This document shows, in pieces, positions 25,196 to 34,453 of a stretch of 64,000 bases of DNA. The stretch is taken from assembly GCF_034356035.1 (NCBI RefSeq), contig NZ_CP136423.1, positions 930,001 through 994,000 of the forward strand, read 5' to 3'. The notes under the pieces were generated by a model that was not told where the DNA came from, did not search any database, and was given only the letters and a program-made list of their open reading frames with translations. The position numbers were made by a program, and so were the translations under genes. Position 1 is the stretch's first letter. Each line of letters begins with the position of its first letter. The stretch is from Blautia hydrogenotrophica DSM 10507. GTDB lineage: Bacteria > Bacillota > Clostridia > Lachnospirales > Lachnospiraceae.

Positions 25196-26026
25196 GTGAA
25201 GAAAAAAGGTGAAGTCTGGAAAAGACTGGGAATCGGTTTGTCAGTGATTCTTACGGTATTTTGGCTTTTTCCGTATTTATATGTGGTTTGTTGTTCCTTT
25301 AAACCGGGCTCAGAAGTAATTGCGGTTCCGCCAAGCTTTTTCCCAAAGGTTTTCTCTGTTGAGAATTTTTCAGGATTGTTAGAGAGAATGGATGCGATGA
25401 AGTATTTGCTGAACAGTTTGAGTGTTTCTCTGATAAGCACAGTCATTGCGCTGATTCTTGGAGCGCTCGCAGCATATGCGATTCAGCGTTCAGGTGCAAA
25501 GCTTTCTATTCTGTTGGTCGTTCTGGTGCTGTGTCTGAAGATGATTCCTACATCAAGTATTGTCGTGCCAATTTATGAATTGATTTGCAATCTGGGTCTA
25601 TATGATACGAGAATTGCCTTGGTTATTGTGTATTCAGCTATTAATATGCCCTTTGTGATGTGGACAATGCTGAGTTTTTATGAGGGAATTCCTACATCAT
25701 TGGACGAGGCGGCGTATGTGGACGGTGCGAGCAGTCTGCAAACATTCCGAAAGGTGATTTTGCCGATTTGTAAGCCTGGTTTGGCGACTGCATTTATTTT
25801 TACATTATTCCTTGCCTGGAATGATTTCCTTGTGGCGTTGTTATTGACTAGCACGAACGCAAAGACGTTTACCGTTGGACTGGCAGGGTTCTTGTCGGCC
25901 TATAATTTGGATTTGGGACCAATGTGTGCAGGAGCATTTTTATTTAGTTTCCCAGTGATGATTATTTCACTGGCAGCCCAAAAATATATCGTACAGGGAA
26001 TGACGGCAGGGGCAGTAAAAGGTTAA
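25196..26026 (+). CDS. Sugar ABC transporter permease (MalG/UgpE type)
   Basis: 276 residues, six membrane segments, EAA motif SLDEAAYVDGASSLQTFRKV ILPICKPGL and the typical C-terminal QKYIVQGMTAGAVKG. GTG 25196 is the start, eight bases after GAGGAGG. It partners the preceding permease and ends 18 bases before the GH32 gene. Confidence 0.92.
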   Translation: MKKKGEVWKRLGIGLSVILTVFWLFPYLYVVCCSFKPGSEVIAVPPSFFPKVFSVENFSGLLERMDAMKYLLNSLSVSLISTVIALILGALAAYAIQRSGAKLSILLVVLVLCLKMIPTSSIVVPIYELICNLGLYDTRIALVIVYSAINMPFVMWTMLSFYEGIPTSLDEAAYVDGASSLQTFRKVILPICKPGLATAFIFTLFLAWNDFLVALLLTSTNAKTFTVGLAGFLSAYNLDLGPMCAGAFLFSFPVMIISLAAQKYIVQGMTAGAVKG

Positions 26027-26044
26027 AAGTAATGGAGGAGTCTT

Positions 26045-27520
26045 ATGTCTAAAGAGTTGATGAAACAGAATATTGAAAAGGCTCAGCGAGAGATAGATAG
26101 TAAGAAAGATATTGTAAAGAAAGGAAAGATGCGTCAGCGTTATCACTTTATGGCGCAGACCGGATGGTTAAATGATCCCAATGGTTTGATTTATTTTAGA
26201 GGAAAATACCATTTCTTTTTTCAGCATAATCCGTATAATGGATTTTGGGACAGTATGCATTGGGGACACGCGGTCAGCGATGATATGCTACACTGGGAAT
26301 ACCTTCCTTTGGCATTGGCGCCCAGTGAGACCTATGATAATCACTTGAGAGGAGGCTGCTTTTCTGGAAGCGCTATTGAACATGACGGCAAACTGTATTT
26401 AATGTTCACAGGGGCCACGAATGAGGGAAAAGGAAATGAGCAGACACAGTGTATTGCATACAGTGAAGATGGAATTCATTTTGAAAAATATGCGGGAAAT
26501 CCTGTGCTGATTGCTCCAGAGGGTGTTCCGACGGACTGTTTTCGAGACCCGAAGGTGTGGAAACATGAAGACACTTATTATATGGTGTGCGGGGCGAGCC
26601 GAGACAATAAGGGACAGGCGCTGCTGTACCGGTCGAAGGATATGATTCACTGGACCTATTTTAATGTACTGGCTGAGAGCCGCGGAGAATGGGGATATAT
26701 GTGGGAATGTCCGGACTTTTATCCTATGGGGGATAAATATGTGCTGACGTTCTCGCCCATGGGTGCCGGAGAACATACCTCGGTATATCTGGTGGGTGAT
26801 TTTGATTACCTGACAGGAAAATTCTGCTGCCATGTAAGCGGTGAAATCGATTGGGGGTTAGACTATTATGCACCTCAATCTTTCTTGGCCCCAGATGGGA
26901 GAAGGATTATCGTCGGATGGTCCAATGAATGGGAGTGGATGCCTTTGTGGAAAGATTGGGGGCCGACCTATAAGGAAGGTTGGTGCGGATTTTTCAATAT
27001 CCCAAGGGAAGTGCGCATGAGGAAAGATGGCACGCTGCAGTTTTTGCCGATCAGAGAGGTGGAGACGATACGGGAGAATCCAAAAAGAATAGCAGAACTG
27101 GCGGTCTCGGAGGAATACACAGAGCTGGAAGCCGGAGATGGTGTGTGCTTTGAGCTGAAGCTGAAGATAGATCTTCAAAGAACAAATGCGGATGAACTGG
27201 AATTGGATCTGCGCTGCGGAGCAGAAAGAAGGACGATCTGTCTGTTTCATTTCAAAAAAGGGGAAATGCGTGTGGACAGAAACGCGGCGGACGGCTGGAG
27301 TAAGGGAGTTTCCAGGAGCGTTCTGTATTTGCAAGGGAAAAAAGAATTGGATGTGCATATTTTATCTGATCAGAGTTCCCTTGAAATTTTTACGGACCAG
27401 TATCAGAATAATCATTCCAACAATATATTCGCAAAAGCTTCGCAGAATCAGCTGAGAGTTCGTGCCCGTGGAGGCAATGCAGTCCTTAGAGATATTGAGA
27501 CTTATGGATTAAGAGCGTAA
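26045..27520 (+). CDS. GH32 beta-fructofuranosidase (sucrose/fructooligosaccharide hydrolase)
   Basis: 491 residues without signal peptide, so cytoplasmic. The three GH32 acidic blocks are present: nucleophile Asp44 in WLNDPNG, transition-state stabiliser Asp168 in FRDPK and acid/base Glu221 in WECPD. A C-terminal beta-sandwich (about 345-490) ends the chain. It would release fructose from sucrose, inulobiose or short fructans that the upstream ABC system imports unphosphorylated. ATG 26045 follows TGGAGGAG. Sucrose-6-phosphate hydrolase activity is less likely because no PTS gene is nearby. Confidence 0.94.
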   Translation: MSKELMKQNIEKAQREIDSKKDIVKKGKMRQRYHFMAQTGWLNDPNGLIYFRGKYHFFFQHNPYNGFWDSMHWGHAVSDDMLHWEYLPLALAPSETYDNHLRGGCFSGSAIEHDGKLYLMFTGATNEGKGNEQTQCIAYSEDGIHFEKYAGNPVLIAPEGVPTDCFRDPKVWKHEDTYYMVCGASRDNKGQALLYRSKDMIHWTYFNVLAESRGEWGYMWECPDFYPMGDKYVLTFSPMGAGEHTSVYLVGDFDYLTGKFCCHVSGEIDWGLDYYAPQSFLAPDGRRIIVGWSNEWEWMPLWKDWGPTYKEGWCGFFNIPREVRMRKDGTLQFLPIREVETIRENPKRIAELAVSEEYTELEAGDGVCFELKLKIDLQRTNADELELDLRCGAERRTICLFHFKKGEMRVDRNAADGWSKGVSRSVLYLQGKKELDVHILSDQSSLEIFTDQYQNNHSNNIFAKASQNQLRVRARGGNAVLRDIETYGLRA

Positions 27521-27550
27521 GAACAAACGGCGCGAAGGAGGGCAAAGAGA

Positions 27551-28519
27551 ATGCGTAAGGAATACGATGTGACGGCTTTGGGAGAGCTTTTGATTGATTT
27601 TACAGAGAATGGAAGTAGCGGGCAGGGGAATCCTCTGTTGGAAGCGAATCCAGGCGGAGCGCCGTGCAATGTGCTGGCGATGCTACAGAAGCTGGGAAGA
27701 AAGACGGCGTTTATCGGAAAGGTAGGACAGGATTTGTTTGGCAGTACGTTACGGGAGACGATAGAAGCTGTGGGAATCAATTCTGAGGGGCTGGTGATGG
27801 ACAAAGACGTACATACAACGCTTGCATTCGTGCATACGTTTCCTGACGGGGACCGGGAGTTTTCTTTTTACCGTAGTCCGGGAGCCGACATGATGCTGAG
27901 AAGAGAGGAAGTCTTAAAGGAAAAGATTCAGGCTTCCAGGATTTTTCACTTTGGGACTTTATCTTTTACCCATGAGAGTGTAAAGGAAGCCTCAGAATAT
28001 GCGATTCAGTGTGCAAAAGAGGCTGGAGCTTGGATTTCTTTTGACCCCAATCTGCGGGAACCGCTTTGGGAGAATCTGGAGGAAGCGAAAAAAGCCATGG
28101 AATACGGAATGGAATGCTGTGATATTTTAAAGATTGCGGACAATGAACTGACGTTTATAACTGGGGAGACGGACTATGACAAAGGGGCACTGTACCTTAA
28201 AGAAAAGTATCAGATTCCCCTGGTCTGTGTGACACTGGGGAAAAATGGCAGTAGGGCTTACTATAAGGACTGGATTACCGCGGCGGAGCCGTTTTTGCAG
28301 GAAAATACCATAGAGACCACCGGCGCGGGGGATACTTTCACCGGATGTATTCTGGATACAGTGCTTGAAAAGGGCTTAGAGGAACTTACAAAGGAAGATC
28401 TCAGGCAGATGCTTCGTTTCGCCAATGCCGCTGCGGCATTGATTACGACGAAAAAAGGAGCTTTAAAGGTGATGCCTGAAAAAGTGGAGATAGAACAGCT
28501 GTTGTCAGGGAAAGGCTGA
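27551..28519 (+). CDS. PfkB-family fructokinase
   Basis: 322 residues with PfkB signatures: NPGGAPCNVLAMLQKLGRKT near the N-terminus and the C-terminal catalytic block TTGAGDTFTGCILD, whose Asp acts as base. In this operon it should phosphorylate the fructose set free by the GH32 enzyme to fructose-6-phosphate. ATG 27551 follows GAAGGAGGGC. A 30-base gap leads to the GH91 gene, so they belong to one transcript. Confidence 0.93.
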   Translation: MRKEYDVTALGELLIDFTENGSSGQGNPLLEANPGGAPCNVLAMLQKLGRKTAFIGKVGQDLFGSTLRETIEAVGINSEGLVMDKDVHTTLAFVHTFPDGDREFSFYRSPGADMMLRREEVLKEKIQASRIFHFGTLSFTHESVKEASEYAIQCAKEAGAWISFDPNLREPLWENLEEAKKAMEYGMECCDILKIADNELTFITGETDYDKGALYLKEKYQIPLVCVTLGKNGSRAYYKDWITAAEPFLQENTIETTGAGDTFTGCILDTVLEKGLEELTKEDLRQMLRFANAAAALITTKKGALKVMPEKVEIEQLLSGKG

Positions 28520-28549
28520 GTATGGACAATCACGTAGGAGGGCAAAAGG

Positions 28550-29905
28550 ATGGCTGGTAAAAATTATTATGATGTAACAGATTGGAACACTGGAAATCCT
28601 TACGAGGACATCGGAGAAGTGATCAACAGTATCATCGCAGATATAAAGTGCAGACAATCGGAGGCTGATGTTGAGGAAGGCGGAAAACCAGGTGCGGTGA
28701 TCTATATCCCGTCGGGGGATTACCATCTTCGCACGCAGGTAGTGATTGACATCAGCTATCTGAAAATTATGGGTTCAGGACATGGGTTTGTGTCTTCCAG
28801 TATTCGTTATAATCTGCCGGAGAGCGAATGGGCGGATTTACACGAAGTATGGCCGGGAGGCAGCCGTATTCTGGTGGAAATTTCTGCGAAAGACACAGGG
28901 GAGGAAGCGGCAGGAGCAGCGTTTTATGTGGAGAGAAACGGAAATCCTCGTATCAGCTCGGTGGAATTTGAGAATTTCTGCATTGACGGACTGCATTTTA
29001 CAGATGATGGCTCAGGAGTGGAGAACCCAGAAAATACCTATACGAATGGAAAAACGGGAATCTATGTAGCCAGTGCGCAGGACTCCTTTCGGCTTACCGG
29101 AATGGGAATTGTGTATCTAGAACATGGCGTCACGATTTATCATGCGGATGCGTTGTCTGTGCATGATAATTTTATCGCTGAATGTGGAAACTGCCTGGAA
29201 TTAAGAGGCTGGGGCCAGGCGTCCAAGATTACCGATAACCTCATGGGAGCGGGGTATAAAGGATATTCAATTTATGCCCAGAATTTTGGGGGACTTTTGA
29301 TCGGCTCCAATAATATTTTTCCCAGAGGAAAGAGCAGTATTCATTTTGACAACGTGGCACGTTCGAGTATCACCGGGAATCGTTTTCATTCTTTTTATCC
29401 GGGAATGCTGGTGTTTGAGGGAAATTGTTCAGAAAATCTGGTCTCTTCCAATCATTTTCTGCGTGACAATGAACCGTGGGCGCCGATGCTAGAATATAAC
29501 AATGGTTTGAACGATCTATATGGTCTTCTGTGTATCAGCGGCAATTATAATTCCATTATTGCCAATCATATTTCAGAATCCATTCATGGACAAAGCATTC
29601 ATCCGGCCGGTGAAAAACCGGTGATTATCCATCTTACGTCGGGCATGGGAAATTATATTTCTTCCAACCATATAGTTGCCACGACAGAAGCTTCCAGTGA
29701 GCAGACAGAAGCATCCGATTCTTGTTTTTCCGCGCAGGTAGATGCGCTGACGATGACGGATCAAAGGGTGCCGTTGGAGGTGATAGCGGTACTGGTGGAA
29801 AAGGAATCCATACAAAATACCGTGTTGGATACAGGAATGGACAGCCAGGTAATCATGGATAAGTCGGCAAATGCTTTCAGAGCAACTCCAGGAATCGGAG
29901 AGTAA
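28550..29905 (+). CDS. GH91 family protein: inulin fructotransferase / difructose anhydride III hydrolase
   Basis: 451 residues. The chain is a right-handed parallel beta-helix with strong family identity, for example NPYEDIGEVINSIIADIK, GKPGAVIYIPSGDYHLRTQ, GSGHGF.SSSIR, ECGNCLEL.GWGQASKI and RSSITGNRFHSFYPGML. Asp206 (HDN) and Glu217 (CLEL) are 11 residues apart, the same spacing as the catalytic Asp233/Glu244 pair reported for the Bacillus snu-7 enzyme. Secreted members turn inulin into DFA III. This one has no signal peptide and is last in an importer-GH32-fructokinase operon, so intracellular opening of imported DFA III (to inulobiose) fits better. Which direction it works in is inference. 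Confidence 0.88.
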   Translation: MAGKNYYDVTDWNTGNPYEDIGEVINSIIADIKCRQSEADVEEGGKPGAVIYIPSGDYHLRTQVVIDISYLKIMGSGHGFVSSSIRYNLPESEWADLHEVWPGGSRILVEISAKDTGEEAAGAAFYVERNGNPRISSVEFENFCIDGLHFTDDGSGVENPENTYTNGKTGIYVASAQDSFRLTGMGIVYLEHGVTIYHADALSVHDNFIAECGNCLELRGWGQASKITDNLMGAGYKGYSIYAQNFGGLLIGSNNIFPRGKSSIHFDNVARSSITGNRFHSFYPGMLVFEGNCSENLVSSNHFLRDNEPWAPMLEYNNGLNDLYGLLCISGNYNSIIANHISESIHGQSIHPAGEKPVIIHLTSGMGNYISSNHIVATTEASSEQTEASDSCFSAQVDALTMTDQRVPLEVIAVLVEKESIQNTVLDTGMDSQVIMDKSANAFRATPGIGE

Positions 29906-29960
29906 GAAGAGGGTTGTGCAGATCCTTCTACGGTAGGGAGAGGGTGAATCGGAAAGTTCA

Positions 29961-30028
29961 GGAAACACCGCGGTATAGATTCATGGCTTTGCAAAAGCTT
30001 GAATCTATACCGCGGTGTTTCCTTTTTT
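29961..30028 (+). terminator. Strong terminator of the fructan operon
   Basis: Perfect 23-bp stem (29961-29983 with 30000-30022; GGAAACACCGCGG.../...CCGCGGTGTTTCC), 16-base loop, then TTTTTT. It lies between convergent genes. Confidence 0.9.
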
Positions 30029-30041
30029 CTGTCAGGAAGGT

Positions 30042-30776
30042 TTAATCTTTAGGACAGACGGCAATGCAGCGGGCGGTAAAACCGGTAAGATTCACTCCGC
30101 GTGGAAAACCACAGATGATGACAGCGCCGGTTGCGGGAACTTTGTCGAGATTTTTCAGGAGTTCAATTTGATAGCGCTCCTGTTCGAGAATATAGTATTC
30201 TCCCACATAACCGATTTTTGCTGAGCTGACTGGAGCGTCAGTATCACTGGTCTCATGGCCAATGGCGGTGACATTGCGCTGTTCTACGAGGAATTTAAGC
30301 GCGTCAAGCCCCCAGCCGGGATAATGTTTCATGCCTTTTTCATCCATGTTGTCCAGGTCGGCGCGCTTGCTCCAGTCTGTGCGCACGGCGACGAAGCTGC
30401 CGGATGGGATTTCGCCGTGGATCGCCTCCCACTGGTGCAGATCTTCGGCTGTGAAGATATAGTCACAGTTTTTGGCTGATTTTGCGCTGAGATCTATGAC
30501 GCAGAGTGGCAGCACCATCTCGTCGGCGCGTAGTTCGTTAAGCATCCGTTTGCCAGGCACGAAGTGTGCTGGGGCGTCTACGTGGGTGCCATACTGTGTG
30601 GCGACTTGTACTATATGAACGCGGAATACATCTGGATAGTCAAAAATCATTTCTGCGTTCATGGCTGGGAAACCGGACCAATGCGGCGTGTCTGGTGAGA
30701 ACTCATGAGAGAGTTCCACAAAATCACAGTTTTTTTTCCAGTTCTTGAGATCCTCCCAAAGTTTAAGATTCTCCAT
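30042..30776 (-). CDS. Cyclase-family metal hydrolase (kynurenine formamidase-like)
   Basis: 244 residues. The family metal motif HxGTHxDxPxH is seen as YGTHVDAPAHF, with the supporting GHETSDTDAP near residue 185. Members hydrolyse formyl-kynurenine or close and open lactone or amide rings; the substrate here is unknown. ATG 30776 is used because AAAGGAGG stands just before it, while the longer frame lacks a site. It is the last gene of an operon with an aminotransferase and PanB, none of which is a tryptophan gene, so a kynurenine role is doubtful. Confidence 0.88.
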   Translation of the reverse strand: MENLKLWEDLKNWKKNCDFVELSHEFSPDTPHWSGFPAMNAEMIFDYPDVFRVHIVQVATQYGTHVDAPAHFVPGKRMLNELRADEMVLPLCVIDLSAKSAKNCDYIFTAEDLHQWEAIHGEIPSGSFVAVRTDWSKRADLDNMDEKGMKHYPGWGLDALKFLVEQRNVTAIGHETSDTDAPVSSAKIGYVGEYYILEQERYQIELLKNLDKVPATGAVIICGFPRGVNLTGFTARCIAVCPKD

Positions 30777-30825
30777 TTGTTTTCCTCCTTTTTCTGAGGG
30801 CGCATTGTATTTCAGTTTTGCGTCC

Positions 30826-32022
30826 TTACAGTTTGTTTTTGACAAGTGAGGCGAGCTGCTGTACGGCGATGTCGATTTTTTCAGGTGTAACATTACCGAA
30901 GCTTACGCGCATAGCATTTGAACCCATGTTACCGCCTTGAACGTAGAAGCTGGAACCAGCTATGTAGTGGATACCGGCAGCATTGGCTTCAGGCAGCAGT
31001 GCAGCAGTGTCAATGCCTCCTGGCAGCTCCACCCAACTGAAGAGCCCTCCGTCAGGGTGTACCCACTTCGTGCCGCCTGGCATATATTTAGCGAAGCAGT
31101 TCATCATCACATCACGGCGTTCACGGTGGATCTCACAGAGCTTTTTGAGCTGAGAGGAAAACAGTCCGCGGTTGAAGAATTCGGCGCAGACGACCTGAGC
31201 GAAGGTAGAGGTGTGCGAATTCGTTGCAGTTTTGGCGTCGAAAAGCTTTGTGATGATATCGTGGCTTGCATGACAAAATCCCAGTCGGCTTCCAGGTGAG
31301 AATATCTTTGAAAAACTGTTGGCGTATACGGTATGGCCAGTCTTGTCGAAACACTTGATGGGCGGGAGAGGTTCTCCACTATACCGCAACTCCTGGTATG
31401 GATCGTCTTCAAGGATGATAACATCATACTTGCTGCCTATTTCAGCCAGCTTTTTCCGACGTTCAAGAGGGAAAGTCTTGCCAGTTGGGTTTTGGAAGGT
31501 GGGAATGATATATACAAGTTTGGGATGCAGCTTTTGTATTTTCTTTTCTACATCTTCGAGTATCATGCCACAGTCGTCACACTCAACACCGACGCACCTA
31601 GCCTGGAACATCTCGAAGATCTCCACACAGTGGACAAAGGTGGGCGATTCCACCAGAATAACGTCACCGGGGTTGATATAGACTTGACAGAGCAGGTTCA
31701 TGGTTTCAAGACCACCGTTAACGATGATGATCTCGTCAAGCTCTGCCTCCAGCCCCTTAGGTTTGAGCAGAATGTCTGCGACGTTTTTTCTGAGGTCGGA
31801 TACGCCGAGAACGGAGCCATATTGTAACGCCTCCACGCCGCGTTTGTTGCGGGTGATAACATCAGTACAGATGTCGTGAACTGCTTCTACTGGCAGCGCA
31901 TCGCTTGCAGGGGCGCCGCCGCCGAGAGATATAATGTTAGGGGAATCCATCGCGCCGAACAGTGCGCGAATGATTTTGGCAGAGCTTTCCATGTCATATA
32001 TTCTCTGTGCAAATTTCGGCAT
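30826..32022 (-). CDS. PLP-dependent aminotransferase, LysN/2-aminoadipate-like class I
   Basis: 398 residues of fold-type I aminotransferase. Visible are ISLGGGAPASDALP, the cofactor-binding YIIPTFQNPTGKTFPLERRK, EDDPYQELRYSGEP and the Schiff-base Lys in YANSFSKIFSPGSRLGF. Relatives act on 2-aminoadipate, branched-chain or aromatic amino acids. ATG 32022 follows GAAGGAGGAAACGCT. It lies between panB and the cyclase gene and could supply or consume a 2-oxo acid used by PanB. Confidence 0.9.
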   Translation of the reverse strand: MPKFAQRIYDMESSAKIIRALFGAMDSPNIISLGGGAPASDALPVEAVHDICTDVITRNKRGVEALQYGSVLGVSDLRKNVADILLKPKGLEAELDEIIIVNGGLETMNLLCQVYINPGDVILVESPTFVHCVEIFEMFQARCVGVECDDCGMILEDVEKKIQKLHPKLVYIIPTFQNPTGKTFPLERRKKLAEIGSKYDVIILEDDPYQELRYSGEPLPPIKCFDKTGHTVYANSFSKIFSPGSRLGFCHASHDIITKLFDAKTATNSHTSTFAQVVCAEFFNRGLFSSQLKKLCEIHRERRDVMMNCFAKYMPGGTKWVHPDGGLFSWVELPGGIDTAALLPEANAAGIHYIAGSSFYVQGGNMGSNAMRVSFGNVTPEKIDIAVQQLASLVKNKL

Positions 32023-32113
32023 AGCGTTTCCTCCTTCTTTAAAGTTATCTCCACCGATGAATTTTCTAATACAGCAAAGGACGATGTATCGGACAAAGAG
32101 GGGAAAGGTTTAG

Positions 32114-32977
32114 TCATTCGAAAAGCGGAGACATTTCATCAAATAGTTTTTCAAATTCAGCAGCACCGCCGGAAAGTTTGTATTTGTGTTCCGGTGCAGG
32201 GAAGACTCCGTCCTTGACTTCCTTCACGTAGTCGATCATGCCTTGAGTAGCAATATCTCCGATGTCGGCAAACTTCTTCGCAAACTTAGGCGTGAAGTTT
32301 CTGTACATACCCAGCAGGTCAGCGCTGAGCAGTACCTGTCCGTCACAGTCCGCGCCGGCACCAATGCCATAGACCGGAATAGGCAGCATTTTGTGTATGT
32401 AGGCGCAGACCTCTTCAGGTACGCCTTCGAGAAGTAGTGTGCGCACGCCGGCTTTGTAAACAGCGACAGCATCCTCGATGACCGCGCGGGCGGAATCTGT
32501 GGTGCGCCCCTGTGCTTTGAAACCGCCCATAGAAGCGGAGCTTTGCGGAGTGAGGCCAATGTGACCGAAGACGACCATCCCTGCGTTGACGATGGCGCGT
32601 ATTTTATCTGCGACGGCGACGCCGCCTTCGAGTTTAATGGCGTCCACGTCTGCCTCTTTGTAGAAGCGAATTGCGTTGGCGACAGCATCCTCACAGCTTT
32701 TATGATAAGAACCGAACGGCATATCGCCGATAAGATAGGTGTTGGGAGCGCCGCGGCGCACACCCTGACAATGGGCAATGCTCATGTCCATGGTGACGGG
32801 AACGGTACCCGGCCAGCCATAGACAATCATGCCCATGGAGTCACCGCAGAGTATCATATCCACCCCAGCTTCCTCAGCATAGGAGGCGAATACGCTGTCG
32901 TATACTACAATCCAGCAGGCCTTTTCTCCGTTTTCTTTCATCTTATATAGGTCATGTATACACTTTTTTTTAGTCAT
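32114..32977 (-). CDS. panB: 3-methyl-2-oxobutanoate hydroxymethyltransferase family (PanB)
   Basis: 287 residues, slightly longer than typical PanB. All key residues are there: metal ligands Asp46 (GDSMGM) and Asp85 (IGDMPFGSY), Lys115 and Glu117 (KLEGG), catalytic Glu184 (LLLEGVP) and the GHIGLTPQS loop. PanB transfers a hydroxymethyl group from methylene-THF to 2-oxoisovalerate to make ketopantoate. No panC, panD or ketopantoate reductase gene is adjacent; instead it leads an operon with an aminotransferase and a cyclase under a divergent LysR. The acceptor may therefore be another 2-oxo acid. Its base composition is more GC-rich than the neighbours. Confidence 0.88.
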   Translation of the reverse strand: MTKKKCIHDLYKMKENGEKACWIVVYDSVFASYAEEAGVDMILCGDSMGMIVYGWPGTVPVTMDMSIAHCQGVRRGAPNTYLIGDMPFGSYHKSCEDAVANAIRFYKEADVDAIKLEGGVAVADKIRAIVNAGMVVFGHIGLTPQSSASMGGFKAQGRTTDSARAVIEDAVAVYKAGVRTLLLEGVPEEVCAYIHKMLPIPVYGIGAGADCDGQVLLSADLLGMYRNFTPKFAKKFADIGDIATQGMIDYVKEVKDGVFPAPEHKYKLSGGAAEFEKLFDEMSPLFE

Positions 32978-33236
32978 GATTTGTCTCCTTTCATCAGTTT
33001 AAATCGAGAAACTAATTTAATTTTAATGCATCTGTGCGTTTCTGTAAAACGAATAATATTAAACGGGATGTTTAAATGAAAGACAGAATTCCAATCCTGT
33101 TTTGATATCAATACGGTTCATTTTCTGAAAAGATCAAAAATAAAATACAGGCATTGATTGGTTTTAGACAAATATTTTTATAATGTCAGTTCAAAAATAT
33201 TTGATTAATTTATTGGAATTTTATATTTTTGTCATG

Positions 33237-33287
33237 GAAATATTATATAATTTGCAAATAAATATAAATTATATAGAAATATTATAT
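33237..33287 (+). promoter_or_regulatory. Direct repeat in the panB/lysR divergent region
   Basis: GAAATATTATAT occurs at 33237-33248 and again at 33276-33287 (39 bp apart) within an extremely AT-rich gap (32978-33342). A TTGTATAATTTATG -10-like box follows at about 33304. These are plausible LysR binding elements for divergent control. Confidence 0.45.
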
Positions 33288-33342
33288 CTTTTTTATAAAA
33301 ATGTTGTATAATTTATGTACAAACACAAATGGGGGAAGAGAT

Positions 33343-34245
33343 ATGTCATTGTGGGATTATAAAATATTAGATCTTATCGTGAAAGAGGGCAATCTTAGAA
33401 AAGCGGCAGAGTCCATGCATCTGACGCCGGCAGCAGTCAGTCATTCGTTGGCTAAATTAGAGAAGGAATTTGGACTGCCTCTGTTTGTGCGTGGCCGTCG
33501 CAGTATGGAACTTACACAGTACGGTAAAATGCTTTTGCCACATATACGCACAATACTGGACGCGGACATGCGCCTGCACTCAGAACTTCAGCGTATCAAA
33601 GGTGATATGAACGGCCTTGTGCGGATTGGTGTCATCAACAGTGTTTGTTGTGCGTGGCTGCCGGCAATTTTGCAGCGGCTGCATGAGAGTCTGCCCGACG
33701 TGAGTATCAATATTTATCAAGGTGGTTACGACGAACTGGAGAACGGTCTGCTTAATGGTTCTCTTGAGCTGGCGTTTGTAAGCCTTCCTACGCGCAAAAA
33801 CCTTGCCGCAATTCCTCTGCTGCATGATCGTCTGTTGTGTATTACTCCTAGCAGTTTTATACCTGTCAACGTCTCTTATATAACTCTTGAGGAAATAAAA
33901 CATTTTGAACTTATTATACCTGGACCAGGTTCAGATTTCGACGCAATCGCTTTCATGGAAGCAAACGGTCTTGATACTAAGTCAGTACACTCAATACAGG
34001 AGGACAGCTCCATCATTGCTCTTGTGGAAAGTGGCCTTGGTGTCAGTATCATGCCGGAGCTGGTACTGGAAAAGAACAGCAGAGGCATAAATGTCTATCC
34101 GATTGAGAGCGCACCTTACCGATTGATAGGCATTGCCACTTTGACAAACACCCATCCGTCTAGTCCCGTCTCTGCAATTGTGAAACTTATTATGGATTAT
34201 GTCCGGGAAGAGTATCCGACAGAAATGCCATACTTTAGAAAGTAA
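33343..34245 (+). CDS. LysR-family transcriptional regulator (controls panB operon)
   Basis: 300 residues: N-terminal winged HTH (GNLRKAAESMHLTPAAVSHSLAKLEKEFG) and a LysR substrate domain (about 90-290, VRIGVINSVCCAWLPAIL). ATG 33343 is used since GGGGAAGAG stands before it and the HTH then begins at the normal place. It is divergent from panB, the usual arrangement for a LysR activator of its neighbour. The co-inducer is unknown. Confidence 0.9.
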   Translation: MSLWDYKILDLIVKEGNLRKAAESMHLTPAAVSHSLAKLEKEFGLPLFVRGRRSMELTQYGKMLLPHIRTILDADMRLHSELQRIKGDMNGLVRIGVINSVCCAWLPAILQRLHESLPDVSINIYQGGYDELENGLLNGSLELAFVSLPTRKNLAAIPLLHDRLLCITPSSFIPVNVSYITLEEIKHFELIIPGPGSDFDAIAFMEANGLDTKSVHSIQEDSSIIALVESGLGVSIMPELVLEKNSRGINVYPIESAPYRLIGIATLTNTHPSSPVSAIVKLIMDYVREEYPTEMPYFRK

Positions 34246-34410
34246 TATGCTTAATGTGAATTGATGGGGAATGTGAGAAAAATAATTAAGCGGAAAAATT
34301 CTTAATTATCAAATGGATTATAGGCATAACTGTTCAAAGAGAGAGGAGAAAAGAACAGTATGCCTGTGAAGGGGTACAAATACTTCGTGTATGAAAGGCA
34401 TAAATAGTTC
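34246..34410. other. Non-coding stretch after lysR
   Basis: No gene seen. It contains a near-repeat (AGGCATAACTGTTCAAAG near 34322 and AGGCATAAATAGTTCAAAAG near 34397). A minus-strand 137-codon frame crosses 34318-34731, but it covers a terminator and overlaps the DUF3784 gene, so it is not called. Confidence 0.4.
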
Positions 34411-34453
34411 AAAAGGTTCTTCTATGGTGAAATAGCATAGAAGACCTTTTTTT
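34411..34453 (+). terminator. Terminator downstream of lysR
   Basis: AAAAGGTTCTTCTATG (34411-34426) pairs with CATAGAAGACCTTT (34436-34449) with one mismatch, followed by a run of T. Confidence 0.75.

Noticed and set aside
32114..32977. Reading panB as part of a standard pantothenate operon
   Set aside because: panC, panD and ketopantoate reductase are absent; the partners are an aminotransferase and a cyclase-family protein.
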